A stretch of 61,041 nt of DNA. Origin: Gammaproteobacteria bacterium (GTDB lineage: Bacteria > Pseudomonadota > Gammaproteobacteria > Enterobacterales > Alteromonadaceae). Below the pieces are notes generated by a model that worked only from the letters and a program-made list of their open reading frames with translations, ran no database searches and was not told the origin of the DNA. This document shows positions 12,624 to 22,588 of the stretch, piece after piece; within the stretch, counting starts at the first letter, position 1, and every line of letters starts with the position of its first letter. The stretch spans positions 1-61,041 of the forward strand of contig JAHKAA010000022.1 of NCBI GenBank assembly GCA_018825965.1, given 5' to 3'. The position numbers were made by a program, and so were the translations under genes.

Positions 12624-12707
12624 GGGTATTTTTACTGCAAAGCAGGCTCAGTAAATCTACGATAGCACAAACCGTTCGCCTGCGTGTTATTGAGGTTTAT
12701 ACAATAT

Positions 12708-14543
12708 ATGTCCGAGTCCATGTCTTTTTCCCAGCTAGCGCTGCCGGAACCTATTCTTCGTGCAGTTTTAGAACTTGGTTATGAACATCCGTCTCCAATT
12801 CAGGAAGCGGCTATTCCTAAGTTACTGGCTGGTGAAGACTTGCTAGGCCAAGCCCAAACAGGTACTGGTAAAACAGCTGCATTTGCACTGCCTTTATTAG
12901 CCCGTTTAGATCCGGCCCAAAATGATCCACAAATTTTAGTGCTGGCACCGACACGCGAACTGGCAATCCAGGTTGCTGAAGCGTTCCAGGCTTATGCCCG
13001 CTATATGCCGGCTTTTCATGTTTTGCCTTTATACGGCGGTCAAAATTACACTACTCAGTTAAAAGCACTGAAACGTGGCTCTCAGGTTATAGTGGGTACG
13101 CCAGGCCGTATCATGGATCACCTGGATCGTGGCACTTTAGTGCTGGATAAGCTGCGTGCCATAGTACTGGACGAAGCCGACGAAATGCTGCGTATGGGTT
13201 TTATCGATGATGTGCAAACTATCATGGATGCCACTCCGCCAGGCCGTCAGGTGGCTATGTTCTCTGCAACTATGCCAAACCAGATCCGTGCTATTGCTCA
13301 GAAGCATTTGAAAAATGCTCATGAAGTAAAAATCGAATCAAAAACGTCCACAGTTGAGCGAATTCAGCAGCGTTATGTGATGCTGGACAATAATCAGAAG
13401 CTGGATGCGTTAACCCGTATTCTGGAAGGCGAAGAATATGATGCAAGCATCATTTTTGTTCGTACCAAAAGTGCGACTGAAGAAATTGCTGAAAAGCTGG
13501 GTGCCCGTGGTTATGCAGTCGCCTGCTTAAACGGTGATATGAACCAGGCTCACCGCGAGCAAACCATCCGTCGTTTAAAAGCTGATCAGCTGGACGTGAT
13601 AGTGGCAACAGACGTTGCTGCCCGTGGTCTGGACGTAGAACGCATCAGTCTGGTGATTAACTATGACATTCCATACGATAGCGAAGCTTATGTACACCGT
13701 ATAGGTCGTACCGGCCGTGCTGGTCGTGATGGTAAAGCTATCCTGTTTGTATCACCACGTGAACGTCGTTTATTACGTACTATTGAACATGCAACCCGTC
13801 AGCCGATTGAAAAAATGTCGCTGCCAACAGGTCAGGTGATCGAACAACGTCGTATTGAATCTTTCCGTGCTCAGTTAGCTCAGACTATTGAATCGAAAAA
13901 CTTAAGTTTCTTCCAGGATCTGGTAAACGACTGGCGTGAAAAGTTAGAAACGACAGATATCGATATGGCTGCTGCCTTGTTGTATCTGGCGCAAAAAGAT
14001 TCTCCGTTAAACGTCGCTAACCAGTTTCCGGAAATCCGTGAGCCACATAGCCGTGACCGTGATGATCGTGCTCCGTCTTCAGGCCGTGATAAATTTGCCC
14101 GTGGTGACAGACCAGAGCGTTCAGGTGACCGTCCTGAACGTGGCGGCGATCGTCCACCACGTCAACGTCGTGAGTTAAAAGGTGATTACACCAACTACCG
14201 CATTGAAGTGGGTAAAGAGCATGGCGTACGCGCTGGTGACATCGTTGGTGCTATAGCGAACGAAGCCAACATTGACAGCCAGTTCATCGGTAACATCAAA
14301 CTGTTTGATCATTTCAGTACTGTAGAATTGCCAGCCAATATCCCGGCTGAAACTATGCAGCACCTGAAAAAGGTTTATGTGCGTAAGCAGAAACTGAATA
14401 TCAGTGTGGATACTGGCTCAACAGCTGGTGGTTCAACATCTGGTTCAGCTCCTGGTGCAGCACCACGTCGTGAACGCACTGAATCAGGCTCAGGCCCGCG
14501 TCCAGGCGCAGCTCCACGTGCACCTCGTAAGCCAAGAGATTAA
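12708..14543 (+). CDS. deaD: DEAD-box RNA helicase (DeaD/CsdA type)
   Basis: ATP-dependent RNA helicase (611 residues) acting in ribosome assembly and mRNA turnover, especially in the cold. Motif I AQTGTGKT is at 49-56, DEAD at 155-158, SAT at 186-188 and HRIGRTGRAGR in the second RecA domain. A linker rich in R, D, G and P contains the repeat GDRPER (about residues 472-491), followed by a DbpA-type RNA-binding domain and an RG/PR-rich tail. I chose the ATG at 12708, with TGAGG 12 nt upstream; ATG 12720 is an alternative. A terminator hairpin follows. Confidence 0.9.
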   Translation: MSESMSFSQLALPEPILRAVLELGYEHPSPIQEAAIPKLLAGEDLLGQAQTGTGKTAAFALPLLARLDPAQNDPQILVLAPTRELAIQVAEAFQAYARYMPAFHVLPLYGGQNYTTQLKALKRGSQVIVGTPGRIMDHLDRGTLVLDKLRAIVLDEADEMLRMGFIDDVQTIMDATPPGRQVAMFSATMPNQIRAIAQKHLKNAHEVKIESKTSTVERIQQRYVMLDNNQKLDALTRILEGEEYDASIIFVRTKSATEEIAEKLGARGYAVACLNGDMNQAHREQTIRRLKADQLDVIVATDVAARGLDVERISLVINYDIPYDSEAYVHRIGRTGRAGRDGKAILFVSPRERRLLRTIEHATRQPIEKMSLPTGQVIEQRRIESFRAQLAQTIESKNLSFFQDLVNDWREKLETTDIDMAAALLYLAQKDSPLNVANQFPEIREPHSRDRDDRAPSSGRDKFARGDRPERSGDRPERGGDRPPRQRRELKGDYTNYRIEVGKEHGVRAGDIVGAIANEANIDSQFIGNIKLFDHFSTVELPANIPAETMQHLKKVYVRKQKLNISVDTGSTAGGSTSGSAPGAAPRRERTESGSGPRPGAAPRAPRKPRD

Positions 14544-14561
14544 TCTCTGACTTGTAGAAAG

Positions 14562-14583
14562 ACCGGCGAAAGCCGGTTTTTTT
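14562..14583 (+). terminator. Terminator after the DEAD-box helicase gene
   Basis: ACCGGC-GAAA-GCCGGT hairpin with a tetraloop, followed by seven T. Confidence 0.92.
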
Positions 14584-14653
14584 ATAGTTATAACTCTATA
14601 AAAACTTATGCAGTGCCCATATCTAGCTTTCATAGCCCAATCTGGAGCCAATT

Positions 14654-15076
14654 ATGATTATTGCCTGCCCTCAGTGTTCAACCTTAAACCGGGTTCAGCC
14701 GGAAAAGTTTGCCGATCATCCCAAATGCGGCCAGTGCAAAGACGCGCTTTTTGCCGGAAAACCCATAGAGTTAACCCAGCAGAACTTTGTTAATCAGATC
14801 CAAAAGTCAGAATTACCTGTGGTAGTGGATTTTTGGGCCAGTTGGTGTGGGCCTTGCCTGAACTTTGCACCTGTATTTAATCAGGCTGCAGTTGAGTTAG
14901 AGCCGCAATTTCGTTTTGCCAAAGTCAATACGGAGCAGCAGCAACAGCTGGCGACACAGTTTCAGATTCGTTCCATTCCCACTTTAATGTTGTTTAAAGC
15001 GGGCAAGTTGATTGCCCAACAATCCGGTGCTATGCCAAAACAGATGTTTTATCAGTGGTTACAGCAACATAGTTAA
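14654..15076 (+). CDS. trxC: Thioredoxin 2 (zinc-binding)
   Basis: TrxC (140 residues) is a cytoplasmic thiol-disulfide reductase. The N-terminal zinc knuckle uses Cys5, Cys8, Cys25 and Cys28 (CPQC and CGQC), which separates it from thioredoxin 1. The active site WCGPC is at residues 64-68 and the cis-proline motif RSIPTLMLF follows. The ATG has GGAG upstream. It has its own unit after the helicase terminator. TrxC is often controlled by OxyR, but I could not identify a site. Confidence 0.95.
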   Translation: MIIACPQCSTLNRVQPEKFADHPKCGQCKDALFAGKPIELTQQNFVNQIQKSELPVVVDFWASWCGPCLNFAPVFNQAAVELEPQFRFAKVNTEQQQQLATQFQIRSIPTLMLFKAGKLIAQQSGAMPKQMFYQWLQQHS

Positions 15077-15183
15077 AGTGGCGCGGACTAAGTTGGTCGC
15101 AAAAGTCTGGATTTGCCTGGCTGCAAAGTTCAGACTGATGCTCTATTTCCCGCTTTGTATTGAGTCAAATCTAAGGAAACACC

Positions 15184-15675
15184 ATGACATCTAGTGTATT
15201 TCAGCTGACCAGCCCTGACATCAGCGAAGGCCATTTTATGGCAAAGATCTTTGAATTTAATGGTTTTGGTTGTGATGGCCCAAATTTGTCGCCAGCACTG
15301 AACTGGCAGAATGCGCCAGCTGGCACTCAGAGTTTTGCTATTACGGTGTTTGATCCTGATGCACCTACAGGTTCAGGTTTCTGGCACTGGCTGGTTCTGG
15401 ATATTCCGGCCACTGTGACTTCGTTGGCTCAGGGCGCTGGCAATGGTCAATTACCTAAAGGCAGCCGTTCATTTAATAATGACTATGGCATTAAAGAATT
15501 TGGTGGTGCTTGCCCGCCTGAAGGCCATGGTATGCATCGTTATCAGTTTACGGTCTGGGCATTGCCTGAAACGACTTTAGCTGTGCCTGATGGTGCCAGC
15601 GCTGCAGTGGTAGGTTTTATGCTGAATGCGACTGCTATTGGCAAAGCCACTTTAACTGCTACTTACGCTCGTTAA
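15184..15675 (+). CDS. YbhB/YbcL family PEBP-like protein
   Basis: A 163-residue member of the phosphatidylethanolamine-binding protein family (Raf kinase inhibitor-like). The ligand-pocket motifs DPDAPTGSGFWHW and GHGMHRYQFTVWAL are present. There is no signal peptide, so it is probably cytoplasmic like E. coli YbhB. The function of bacterial members is poorly known. AAGGAA lies before the ATG. It starts about 107 nt after trxC and could share its transcript. Confidence 0.9.
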   Translation: MTSSVFQLTSPDISEGHFMAKIFEFNGFGCDGPNLSPALNWQNAPAGTQSFAITVFDPDAPTGSGFWHWLVLDIPATVTSLAQGAGNGQLPKGSRSFNNDYGIKEFGGACPPEGHGMHRYQFTVWALPETTLAVPDGASAAVVGFMLNATAIGKATLTATYAR

Positions 15676-15711
15676 TCAGAGTGTTGATCTAAGCCTGCGA
15701 GTAAAAACACT

Positions 15712-16506
15712 ATGGATCTGTGGGTACTGACGTTATTTATTTTTGCAGGTGTGGCAGGCGGATTATTGTTGGGCCTGATAGGTGTAGGAATGGCACTGGT
15801 GACTGTGCCATTTTTAACTTTTATGCTGCCGTCTTTAGGTTTTAGCGCTGAAGTTACCCCTGTTATAGCTCTTGGCAGTTCGATGCTGATTGCCGCTATA
15901 GGTTCTGTTTCTTCACTGCGGGTGCATCAGCAAAAAGGCGCCATAAACTGGGGGTTGATCCGCTTGATGTTACCAGCCAGTTTGTTTGGTGTGGTTGCAG
16001 GTTCCTTGCTGGTCACCCGTTTGCCGGCCTTGTGGCTGCAGTGTATTTTTGCCGCTTTTTTGTTGTATGTGGCTTTTTCAATGCTTAAACCTGCTTCGTT
16101 AAAAACGGCACAACTGCAACAACCGCCTTCAAATCAACTATTGCGTTGGTTTCCGTCCGTCGTTGGAGCTACTGGCAGTTTTATAGGTGCTGGTGGTGGT
16201 GTATTGATGGTGCCATTTTTAGGCCGTTTTATGGCGATGCCCAAAGCTGTGGCCAGTTCAGTGGCTGTTGGTTTCCCTGTGACAGTGTTTGGCACCATCT
16301 CCTATATGCTGCAAACAGCTCCAGTCAATCATCCGGATTTGATAGGGGCCGTCTATTGGCCAGCTGTACTGGGAATGAGTATAGGTTCTGTGGTGGCCGC
16401 TCCGCTTGGTGTGCAGCTCGCGACCAAAGTTCCTGCTGCTTTGTTAAAGAAGATATTTGCCTGCGTGTTACTTTTGATAGCGCTAAAGATGCTGCTGTCT
16501 TTTTAA
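15712..16506 (+). CDS. TSUP family membrane transporter (TauE/SafE)
   Basis: Integral membrane protein (264 residues) with about eight hydrophobic segments and two related halves, each with a glycine-rich motif (GLIGVGMALVTVPF near the start and GSFIGAGGGVLMVPFLG in the middle). This is the TauE/SafE layout for export of sulfite, sulfoacetate or other organosulfur anions. The substrate cannot be read from the sequence. It is followed 26 nt later by an MFS transporter. Confidence 0.9.
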   Translation: MDLWVLTLFIFAGVAGGLLLGLIGVGMALVTVPFLTFMLPSLGFSAEVTPVIALGSSMLIAAIGSVSSLRVHQQKGAINWGLIRLMLPASLFGVVAGSLLVTRLPALWLQCIFAAFLLYVAFSMLKPASLKTAQLQQPPSNQLLRWFPSVVGATGSFIGAGGGVLMVPFLGRFMAMPKAVASSVAVGFPVTVFGTISYMLQTAPVNHPDLIGAVYWPAVLGMSIGSVVAAPLGVQLATKVPAALLKKIFACVLLLIALKMLLSF

Positions 16507-16532
16507 AACCTTCTGGCTAAGGAAGCCTGTTT

Positions 16533-17723
16533 ATGTCTGATCCAGTGGCCCGCCGCATCCTATTGGCTGGTTTTTTCAGTCAACTCTTGTGTTTAGGCAT
16601 AGCGCGTTTTGCTTACACTCCGCTTATTCCTCTGATGTCCGGTGCAGGTCTTACTGAAGACCTGGCTGGTTATTTAGCTGCAGTAAATTACCTGGGGTAT
16701 TTTGCCGGTGCTTTATTGGCTGTGCGGCTAAAAGACTGGCAATGGAAATTTTATGCCTACCGTACTGGTTTAGTTTTTGCTGTAGTTAGCACACTAGCCA
16801 CAGCTTATAGTTCAGACCCGCTGTTTTGGGGCTTGTGGCGCTTTCTGGCAGGTTTAAGTTCGGCTGCATCGATGTTATTAGCCTCAGGTCTTATTTTGCA
16901 GCAGCTGGCCGCGCGTGGCGCTAAAGCTGAACTGGGTTTGCATTTTGCAGGTCTTGGTTTAGGCATCGCTTTGGTCGCTTTATTAGTGGAACTTTTTAGT
17001 GCTGTCACTTTGAACTGGGATCAGCAATGGCTGGCTTTAGGCGTGCTCGGATTGCTACTGATAGTTCCGGCCTGGCGCTGGCTGCCGGCTCCACAACTGT
17101 CGTTATCCACTAACAATACAGCTGCAACAGCTTTAGTCTTGCCCCGTAGTTTTCTCTGGCCTTTATTTTTAATGTATTTCTGCGCCGGTTATGGCTATGT
17201 GGTCACTATCACTTTTATTGTTGCTATGGCGAGTCAAAGTGCCGAACTGACAGGTTTTGGTAACTGGGCATTTTTTGCATTAGGTGTTGGTGCAGCACCA
17301 GCAGCGCTATTTTGGGATCGTGTCGCGCGACTATCAGGTTATTTAGTTAGTTTACGCTGGGCTTTGCTATTAAACGCTTTGGCTATTGTATTACCAGTGC
17401 TCTGGAGTCAGAGCCTGGTGTTATTCTTCAGTGCCTTTTTATTTGGCATCAGTTTTGTGGGTTGCGTCAGCTTAATGCTGACGATGGCAGGGCGCTTATT
17501 ACCGGAGAAACCAGCTCAGCTGATGGGCAAGATGACACTTTGTTATGGCACAGCGCAAGTTATAGCACCGGCGATCAGTGGTTATTTAGCCAAACAAAGC
17601 GGCAGTTTTGATTCAGGTTTACTACTGGCAAGCGTGATTACGTTATCTGGCGCAGCAGTTCTGACGCTGCTGATCCGCCGCACCGCCAGCGATCATCTGG
17701 CCATGCGGGGTGAAAAAGAGTGA
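16533..17723 (+). CDS. YbfB/YjiJ family MFS transporter
   Basis: Major facilitator protein (396 residues) with about twelve membrane segments. The N-terminal region ARFAYTPLIPLMSGAGL and the closely following AGYLAAVNYLGYFAGAL are typical of the YbfB/YjiJ group, whose substrates are unknown. It lies 26 nt downstream of the TSUP gene and is probably co-transcribed. The next gene is the convergent rhuM pseudogene. Confidence 0.87.
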   Translation: MSDPVARRILLAGFFSQLLCLGIARFAYTPLIPLMSGAGLTEDLAGYLAAVNYLGYFAGALLAVRLKDWQWKFYAYRTGLVFAVVSTLATAYSSDPLFWGLWRFLAGLSSAASMLLASGLILQQLAARGAKAELGLHFAGLGLGIALVALLVELFSAVTLNWDQQWLALGVLGLLLIVPAWRWLPAPQLSLSTNNTAATALVLPRSFLWPLFLMYFCAGYGYVVTITFIVAMASQSAELTGFGNWAFFALGVGAAPAALFWDRVARLSGYLVSLRWALLLNALAIVLPVLWSQSLVLFFSAFLFGISFVGCVSLMLTMAGRLLPEKPAQLMGKMTLCYGTAQVIAPAISGYLAKQSGSFDSGLLLASVITLSGAAVLTLLIRRTASDHLAMRGEKE

Positions 17724-17744
17724 TGTGGTTTATCTGGCAAAGTG

Positions 17745-18321
17745 TTACTTCTTGTGTGGCTTATCGTGTTGCACTTTACTGATCATTTTGTCAAAGTCAC
17801 TTTCAAAAAGCTGATCCTGAATAACTCTATACTTATCAAACTCCGACTCTGCATATTGTTTTGCAAGAGCCGCACTGATAGAACCACTATCTTTTAGAAC
17901 TTCACGGTCATCAAATTCTAAAAATGCGTCCAACCTTTTGGACCAGTCTTCCATGGTCATGGGTATTTTGCGTCTGGCTCTTTCTTCCGCCAAATCAAGG
18001 TAGGCGTTGACTATCCGGCCCAAAGACTGCAATTCGTCCTGACGAAGATAATTTTTGCTTACGGCTTACTTGCCTGTTTCCCTCTGTTTGAACTTGTAAG
18101 AGTTCTTTACAAGTTGCTTTCTCTGTAAGTTCACCATCGACATAAATGTTCTTCAGATGTTGAGTAATATTTTGTGGCTGAACTTCGAATAGCTGAGCCA
18201 TAAGCTTCTGGCTTAACCAAATAGTGTTATCTTCATAACGTGCTTCAATACTCTGTTCACCAGACTGTCCAGTGAATATAAGAAATTCAGCGGTACTGTT
18301 ACGGATAAGTTTAGTCGTCAT
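17745..18321 (-). pseudogene. rhuM-family gene with large internal deletion
   Basis: Two pieces of one RhuM-family protein lie in different frames. The N-terminal part starts at 18321 (AAGGAGA upstream) and carries IWLSQKLMAQLFEVQPQNI and VQTEGNRQVSRK. The C-terminal part begins near KNYLRQDELQSLGRIVNAYL and continues with PMTMEDWSKRLDAFLEF to 17745. The middle, which in intact members includes the SVGYRVNS segment, is gone: I estimate about 150 codons lost at a junction near 18058, which also shifts the frame. RhuM proteins have an unclear role and are common in accessory and defence loci. Confidence 0.85.
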
Positions 18322-18335
18322 ACCGTCTCCTTAAC

Positions 18336-19700
18336 TTATTTCCCGATACAAAAGCTCGAGAAAATCCTGCCCAATAAATCATCTGAACTAAATTCGCCTG
18401 TGATTTCATTCAGGTGTTGCTGAGTCAGACGTAGTTCTTCAGCTAACAGCTCGCCGGCTAAGTGGTTATGCAACTGAGCGTCGCCTATGGCTAAATGCTC
18501 TGCAGCGCGTTCCAGCGCGTCTAAATGGCGGCGGCGGGCGATAAAGCTGCCTTCGGTATTGGCGTCAAAACCCATGCAGGCTTTTAAGTGATCCCGTAGC
18601 TGTTCTATGCCGGAATTGGTTTTGGCGGAAATATGAAAAACCGGATAGTCACCGTCCTGGCTGGCACCTGTAGTTTCGCCCGTTAAGTCGGCTTTGTTGC
18701 GAATGACAGTTAAGCCTAAGTCTTTGGGTAAACGTGACATAAAATCTGGCCAGATGTCGGCTGGGCTGGTGGCGTTTGTTGTGGTGCCGTCGACCATAAA
18801 AAGTACGCGGTCGGCCTGTTCTATTTCCTGCCAGGCGCGTTCTATACCTATTTGTTCCACTTTGTCTGTGGCTTCGCGTAAACCTGCAGTGTCTATGATA
18901 TGCAAAGGCATACCGTCTATATGAATATGCTCACGCAGTACATCGCGGGTGGTGCCTGCTATTTCTGTCACTATGGCGGCTTCACGGCCTGCTAAAGCGT
19001 TTAATAAGCTGGATTTACCGGCATTGGGTCGGCCTGCAATCACTACTCGCATGCCTTCGCGTAATATGCTGCCCTGAGTCGCTTGTTTCTGGATGCCAGT
19101 TAAGTCAGAAATAATGGCGGCTAAATCACCCGCTACTTTACCGTCAGATAAAAAGTCGATTTCTTCATCCGGAAAGTCGATCGCTGCTTCTACATAAATC
19201 CGCAGGTAAATTACTTTTTCGACCAGGTCGTGAATTTTGCGCGAGAACTCACCTTGCAACGAATGCATAGCGGAGCGTGCTGCCTGCTCTGAGCTTGCGT
19301 CAATTAAGTCGGCTATGGCTTCGGCCTGAGTTAAATCTAATTTGTCGTTTAAAAAGGCCCGTTCGGAAAACTCACCTGGCCGTGCTATCCGCACATCTTT
19401 TATATCCAGTACACGGCGCAGCAGCATATCCAAAAGCACTGGTCCTCCGTGACCTTGCAGTTCCAGTACATCTTCACCGGTAAAGGAATTAGGACCTGGG
19501 AAATACAGCGCTATGCCCTGATCCAGAGTTTGTTGTTGTGCATCTAAAAACGGTAGGTATTCAGCAGTACGGGGTTTAGGTATTTTGCCCAGAATGGCAG
19601 AAGCCACTGCAGATACGGCAGGGCCCGATACCCGTATTATTCCTACACCGGCACGACCTGTGGCTGTGGCCTGAGCTGCAATAGTGTCTGTGCTGTACAT
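18336..19700 (-). CDS. mnmE: tRNA modification GTPase MnmE
   Basis: MnmE (454 residues, as in E. coli) is the potassium-dependent GTPase partner of MnmG in tRNA U34 modification. The N-terminal tetrahydrofolate-binding domain, G domain (GRPNAGKSS at 223-231, DTAG at 270-273, NKAD) and the C-terminal catalytic FCIGK are all intact. I chose the ATG at 19700, preceded by GAGGG; a frame extension of four codons lacks support. It runs downstream of yidC after a terminator. Confidence 0.97.
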   Translation of the reverse strand: MYSTDTIAAQATATGRAGVGIIRVSGPAVSAVASAILGKIPKPRTAEYLPFLDAQQQTLDQGIALYFPGPNSFTGEDVLELQGHGGPVLLDMLLRRVLDIKDVRIARPGEFSERAFLNDKLDLTQAEAIADLIDASSEQAARSAMHSLQGEFSRKIHDLVEKVIYLRIYVEAAIDFPDEEIDFLSDGKVAGDLAAIISDLTGIQKQATQGSILREGMRVVIAGRPNAGKSSLLNALAGREAAIVTEIAGTTRDVLREHIHIDGMPLHIIDTAGLREATDKVEQIGIERAWQEIEQADRVLFMVDGTTTNATSPADIWPDFMSRLPKDLGLTVIRNKADLTGETTGASQDGDYPVFHISAKTNSGIEQLRDHLKACMGFDANTEGSFIARRRHLDALERAAEHLAIGDAQLHNHLAGELLAEELRLTQQHLNEITGEFSSDDLLGRIFSSFCIGK

Positions 19701-19730
19701 AAAAACCCTCAAACGTTTTTAAACTCAAAA

Positions 19731-19758
19731 AAACAAAAAGGCCTGAGAACAGGCCTTT
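19731..19758 (-). terminator. Terminator after yidC
   Basis: AAAGGCCT/AGGCCTTT stem (737-744 with 751-758); on the minus strand it is followed by TTTTTGTTTTTTTG. It separates yidC from mnmE. Confidence 0.85.
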
Positions 19759-19777
19759 AAAGTGTAGCTCAGGAGCA

Positions 19778-21412
19778 TCAGGCCTTAGTGTATAAGCCTT
19801 TCTTCTCCATGCCACGGTAGATATACAGCATCTGGGCTAAAGAAATCAGGTTGCTGACTAACCAGTACAGCACCAGACCACTTGGGAACCACAGGAAGAA
19901 TACTGAGAACACCACTGGCATCCACAGCATAATTTTTTGCTGCATTGGATCTGTCACTGTCATAGGCGTCAGTTTTTGCATCACAAACATACTGATACCA
20001 AACAGCACTGGTAATACGTAATACGGGTCTTGTGTGGATAAATCCTGGATCCATAACATAAACGGAGCCTGACGTAATTCCACACTCTCAACAAATACCC
20101 AATACAGCGCCAGGAAGATAGGCATTTGCACCAGCATAGGTAAGCAGCCACCCATAGGGTTTACTTTTTCTTTGCGGTACAGCTCCATCATAGCCGGGCC
20201 CATCTTTGAGCGGTCGTCTTTATAACGGGCCTGCAGTTCATCAATTTTTGGCTTCAGATTACGCATCTTCGCCATAGACTCGTACTGTACTTTGGTCAGA
20301 GGGTACATCAGGCCTTTGACCAGCAGGGTGATCATGATAATGGCGACACCCCAGTTGCTGACAACACCTTGAATAATGGTCAGTAACCAGAATAAAAATT
20401 GAGAAATAAACCATAAGAAGCCGTAGTCCACTGTCAGATCCAAGCCTTCAGCAATAACAGCTAACTTATCCTGATCCTTAGGACCTGCATAAAAAGTAGA
20501 TGCTATCGTCAGGCTTTCACCTGCAGCAATAGTCAACTCCGGGCCTTTCACACCTACAATGCCATTGCCGTTATTTACTAAACTATACAGTTGATTGTCT
20601 GCAGTTTTTTCCGGGATCCAGGCAGCAACAAAGTAGTGCTCCAGCATAGCCACCCAACCCCCTTTGGTGGATTGAGCCAGGTTGGTTTCCTGCATCTCTT
20701 CAAAATCGTATTTTTTGTAAAGTTTTTCAGAAGTAGAGTAAGCAGCGCCACGGTAAATAGGCATCATCATATTGCTGCCTTCGCCGTTATCAATGGTTTG
20801 CACCAGATGTTGATAAGGCTGAACCAGCTTAGTGCCAGTAGTGGTATTTTTCAGCAGATATTCTACCCGGACATCATATTTGCCAGCGGTAAAGGTGTAG
20901 CGTTTTTCAATCTCTAAGCCATTGTGGCTAAAGGTTAAAGGCACCACCACTTGCTGTTCACCATCAGCCAGCTGATAGCTGCTTTGGGCCACGCTATAGA
21001 CAGGACGACCGCTATTGCGTTTATCATCCGGGCCGTCTGCTAATAAACCAGACTGAGCCACATATTCAAAACCATTGAGCTTACGCATCAGCTGATAAGG
21101 CTGGTCGCTGTCTTTGGTTAAAGTAAAAGCAGGTAAGGTTAAGTCAACAATATCGCCACCTTTAGTGTCGATCTGCACTTTTAATACATCAGTGCTGACA
21201 GTAATCACTTGCTGAGCTGCAACAGGGGCTGCAGGTTGAGCTGAGGTGCCTGAACTGCTTAATTGTAAGTCGGCTGAACCTGTTGAATTTGTTGTGCTTT
21301 GTTCAGTGACCGGAGTTACTGGTTTAGGCGCGTGATCGGTTTGCCATGCTTGCCATAACAATAAGCTAACGAAGGCGAGGGCTATCACTAATAAACTGCG
21401 TTGAGAATCCAT
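19778..21412 (-). CDS. yidC: Membrane protein insertase YidC
   Basis: YidC (544 residues) inserts and folds inner-membrane proteins, including ATP synthase subunits a and c, either alone or with SecYEG. One N-terminal membrane helix (LLVIALAFVSLLLWQAW) precedes a linker, a large periplasmic beta domain (roughly 60-340) and five C-terminal membrane helices. The cytoplasmic loop is rich in Lys and Arg (MAKMRNLKPKIDELQARYKDD), and NPMGGCLPMLVQMPIFLALY is a family signature. It starts 3 nt after yidD. Confidence 0.97.
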   Translation of the reverse strand: MDSQRSLLVIALAFVSLLLWQAWQTDHAPKPVTPVTEQSTTNSTGSADLQLSSSGTSAQPAAPVAAQQVITVSTDVLKVQIDTKGGDIVDLTLPAFTLTKDSDQPYQLMRKLNGFEYVAQSGLLADGPDDKRNSGRPVYSVAQSSYQLADGEQQVVVPLTFSHNGLEIEKRYTFTAGKYDVRVEYLLKNTTTGTKLVQPYQHLVQTIDNGEGSNMMMPIYRGAAYSTSEKLYKKYDFEEMQETNLAQSTKGGWVAMLEHYFVAAWIPEKTADNQLYSLVNNGNGIVGVKGPELTIAAGESLTIASTFYAGPKDQDKLAVIAEGLDLTVDYGFLWFISQFLFWLLTIIQGVVSNWGVAIIMITLLVKGLMYPLTKVQYESMAKMRNLKPKIDELQARYKDDRSKMGPAMMELYRKEKVNPMGGCLPMLVQMPIFLALYWVFVESVELRQAPFMLWIQDLSTQDPYYVLPVLFGISMFVMQKLTPMTVTDPMQQKIMLWMPVVFSVFFLWFPSGLVLYWLVSNLISLAQMLYIYRGMEKKGLYTKA

Positions 21413-21415
21413 CTG

Positions 21416-21679
21416 TTAGTTAGTCTCTTTCTGCTTTTGTGGAACCGGGTCTTCACCACCGGGGTGTAAGGGGTGACATTTTAATAAACGTTTTGTAGTT
21501 AACCAACCACCTTTTACGGCACCAAAGCGTTCTATGGCTTCAATAGCGTAATGAGAACAGGTGGGATAAAACCGGCAACTGGGTCCAAATAAAGGACTGA
21601 TCAACTTCTGATAACCACGTACTGTGGAAATTAGCAGTCTTGCACCAGTATTTTGTATTGGCGAGCTATTTTGCCCCAT
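21416..21679 (-). CDS. yidD: Membrane protein insertion efficiency factor YidD
   Basis: Small basic protein (87 residues) that helps YidC-dependent insertion. The conserved core [27 protein letters not shown] and the CHP..PGGEDP tail identify it. The ATG at 21679 overlaps the last 49 nt of rnpA in another frame. An overlap with rnpA is usual for this gene, but the first 15 residues are not typical and a later non-ATG start cannot be excluded. Confidence 0.93.
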   Translation of the reverse strand: MGQNSSPIQNTGARLLISTVRGYQKLISPLFGPSCRFYPTCSHYAIEAIERFGAVKGGWLTTKRLLKCHPLHPGGEDPVPQKQKETN

Positions 21680-22002
21680 AACTTATCCAGTTGCTTGTGC
21701 AATTCTTCATTGGGCGTGTTGCTGATATCACCTTTTACCATCAAAACTAAATCAACAGGCGGAAGTTCATGTTGGTGTAGCCGAAAGCTATCCCGTGAAC
21801 ATCTTTTGATGCGGTTTCGATGCGTGGCTAATTTAACACGTTTTTTGGCAATAGTCAGACCAAGTCTTGGATGAGAAGACTGATTAGGCTTACACAATAT
21901 GGTAAAGAGAGGAGAAGAAACCCTGAAGGGATTTTGGAAGACATTGTCGAATTCGCGGGGAGTTAACAGACGTAACTCCCTGCTGAATGTATAGCTGACC
22001 AC
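21631..22002 (-). CDS. rnpA: Ribonuclease P protein component
   Basis: RnpA (123 residues) is the protein cofactor of RNase P, which trims tRNA 5' ends. The basic signature [12 protein letters not shown] matches the family RNR motif, and [17 protein letters not shown] precedes it. The start is a GTG at 22002, 19 nt after the rpmH stop, without a clear Shine-Dalgarno, suggesting translational coupling to rpmH. Confidence 0.95.
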   Translation of the reverse strand: MVSYTFSRELRLLTPREFDNVFQNPFRVSSPLFTILCKPNQSSHPRLGLTIAKKRVKLATHRNRIKRCSRDSFRLHQHELPPVDLVLMVKGDISNTPNEELHKQLDKLWGKIARQYKILVQDC

Positions 22003-22021
22003 GCAGCGCTTACGAATCTGA

Positions 22022-22266
<245 letters not shown>

Positions 22267-22322
22267 TGCAGATCCTTGTGTTTCTGCTGATCTGATCATT
22301 ATTTTTTACCGATCTTTAAAAG

Positions 22323-22331
22323 TTGTCCACA
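22323..22331 (+). promoter_or_regulatory. DnaA box variant TTGTCCACA
   Basis: One mismatch to TTATCCACA, in the middle of the rpmH-dnaA gap. Confidence 0.5.
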
Positions 22332-22509
22332 AGGCAGATGGTTCAGCTGGGATAAAATGTGAGTTGTTTTAAAAAGTTTGTGTTTTTGGACCACTTTGGT
22401 CTTATATTTTGCTTGCATATCAGTAAATAGAATAAGATGTTTATTATTATATAAAACAAGTGGTTACGTATTGTTTTTGCCGCGCGTCGCATTTTTTCAA
22501 AAGTCAATA

Positions 22510-22539
22510 TTGAACTTGTGGATAAGATCATATGATAAT
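22510..22539 (+). promoter_or_regulatory. Candidate dnaA promoter with embedded DnaA box
   Basis: TTGAAC (22510-22515) and GATAAT (22534-22539) are 18 bp apart. A perfect DnaA box, TGTGGATAA (22517-22525), fills the spacer. DnaA binding there would block RNA polymerase, which fits the known autorepression of dnaA. Confidence 0.5.
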
Positions 22540-22557
22540 GCTGCTCTTTTCACTTAC

Positions 22558-22588
22558 GCCCCCTAACTAAATAATAATTATTAGGGGC
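22558..22588 (+). other. Hairpin in the dnaA leader
   Basis: CCCCTAA (560-566) pairs with TTAGGGG (581-587) around an AT-rich loop that can itself pair (AATAATTATT). CTTTTGG follows and the dnaA ribosome site (GGAG, 593-596) comes directly after. It could be an attenuator or affect translation start; this is inference. Confidence 0.45.

Noticed and set aside
13736..13762. CACGTG core within the helicase gene, as another parS
   Set aside because: The flanking arms do not match the parS palindrome.
14095..14165. Short repeated units resembling a repeat array
   Set aside because: They encode the GDRPER repeats of the helicase tail, in frame; not a CRISPR or intergenic repeat.
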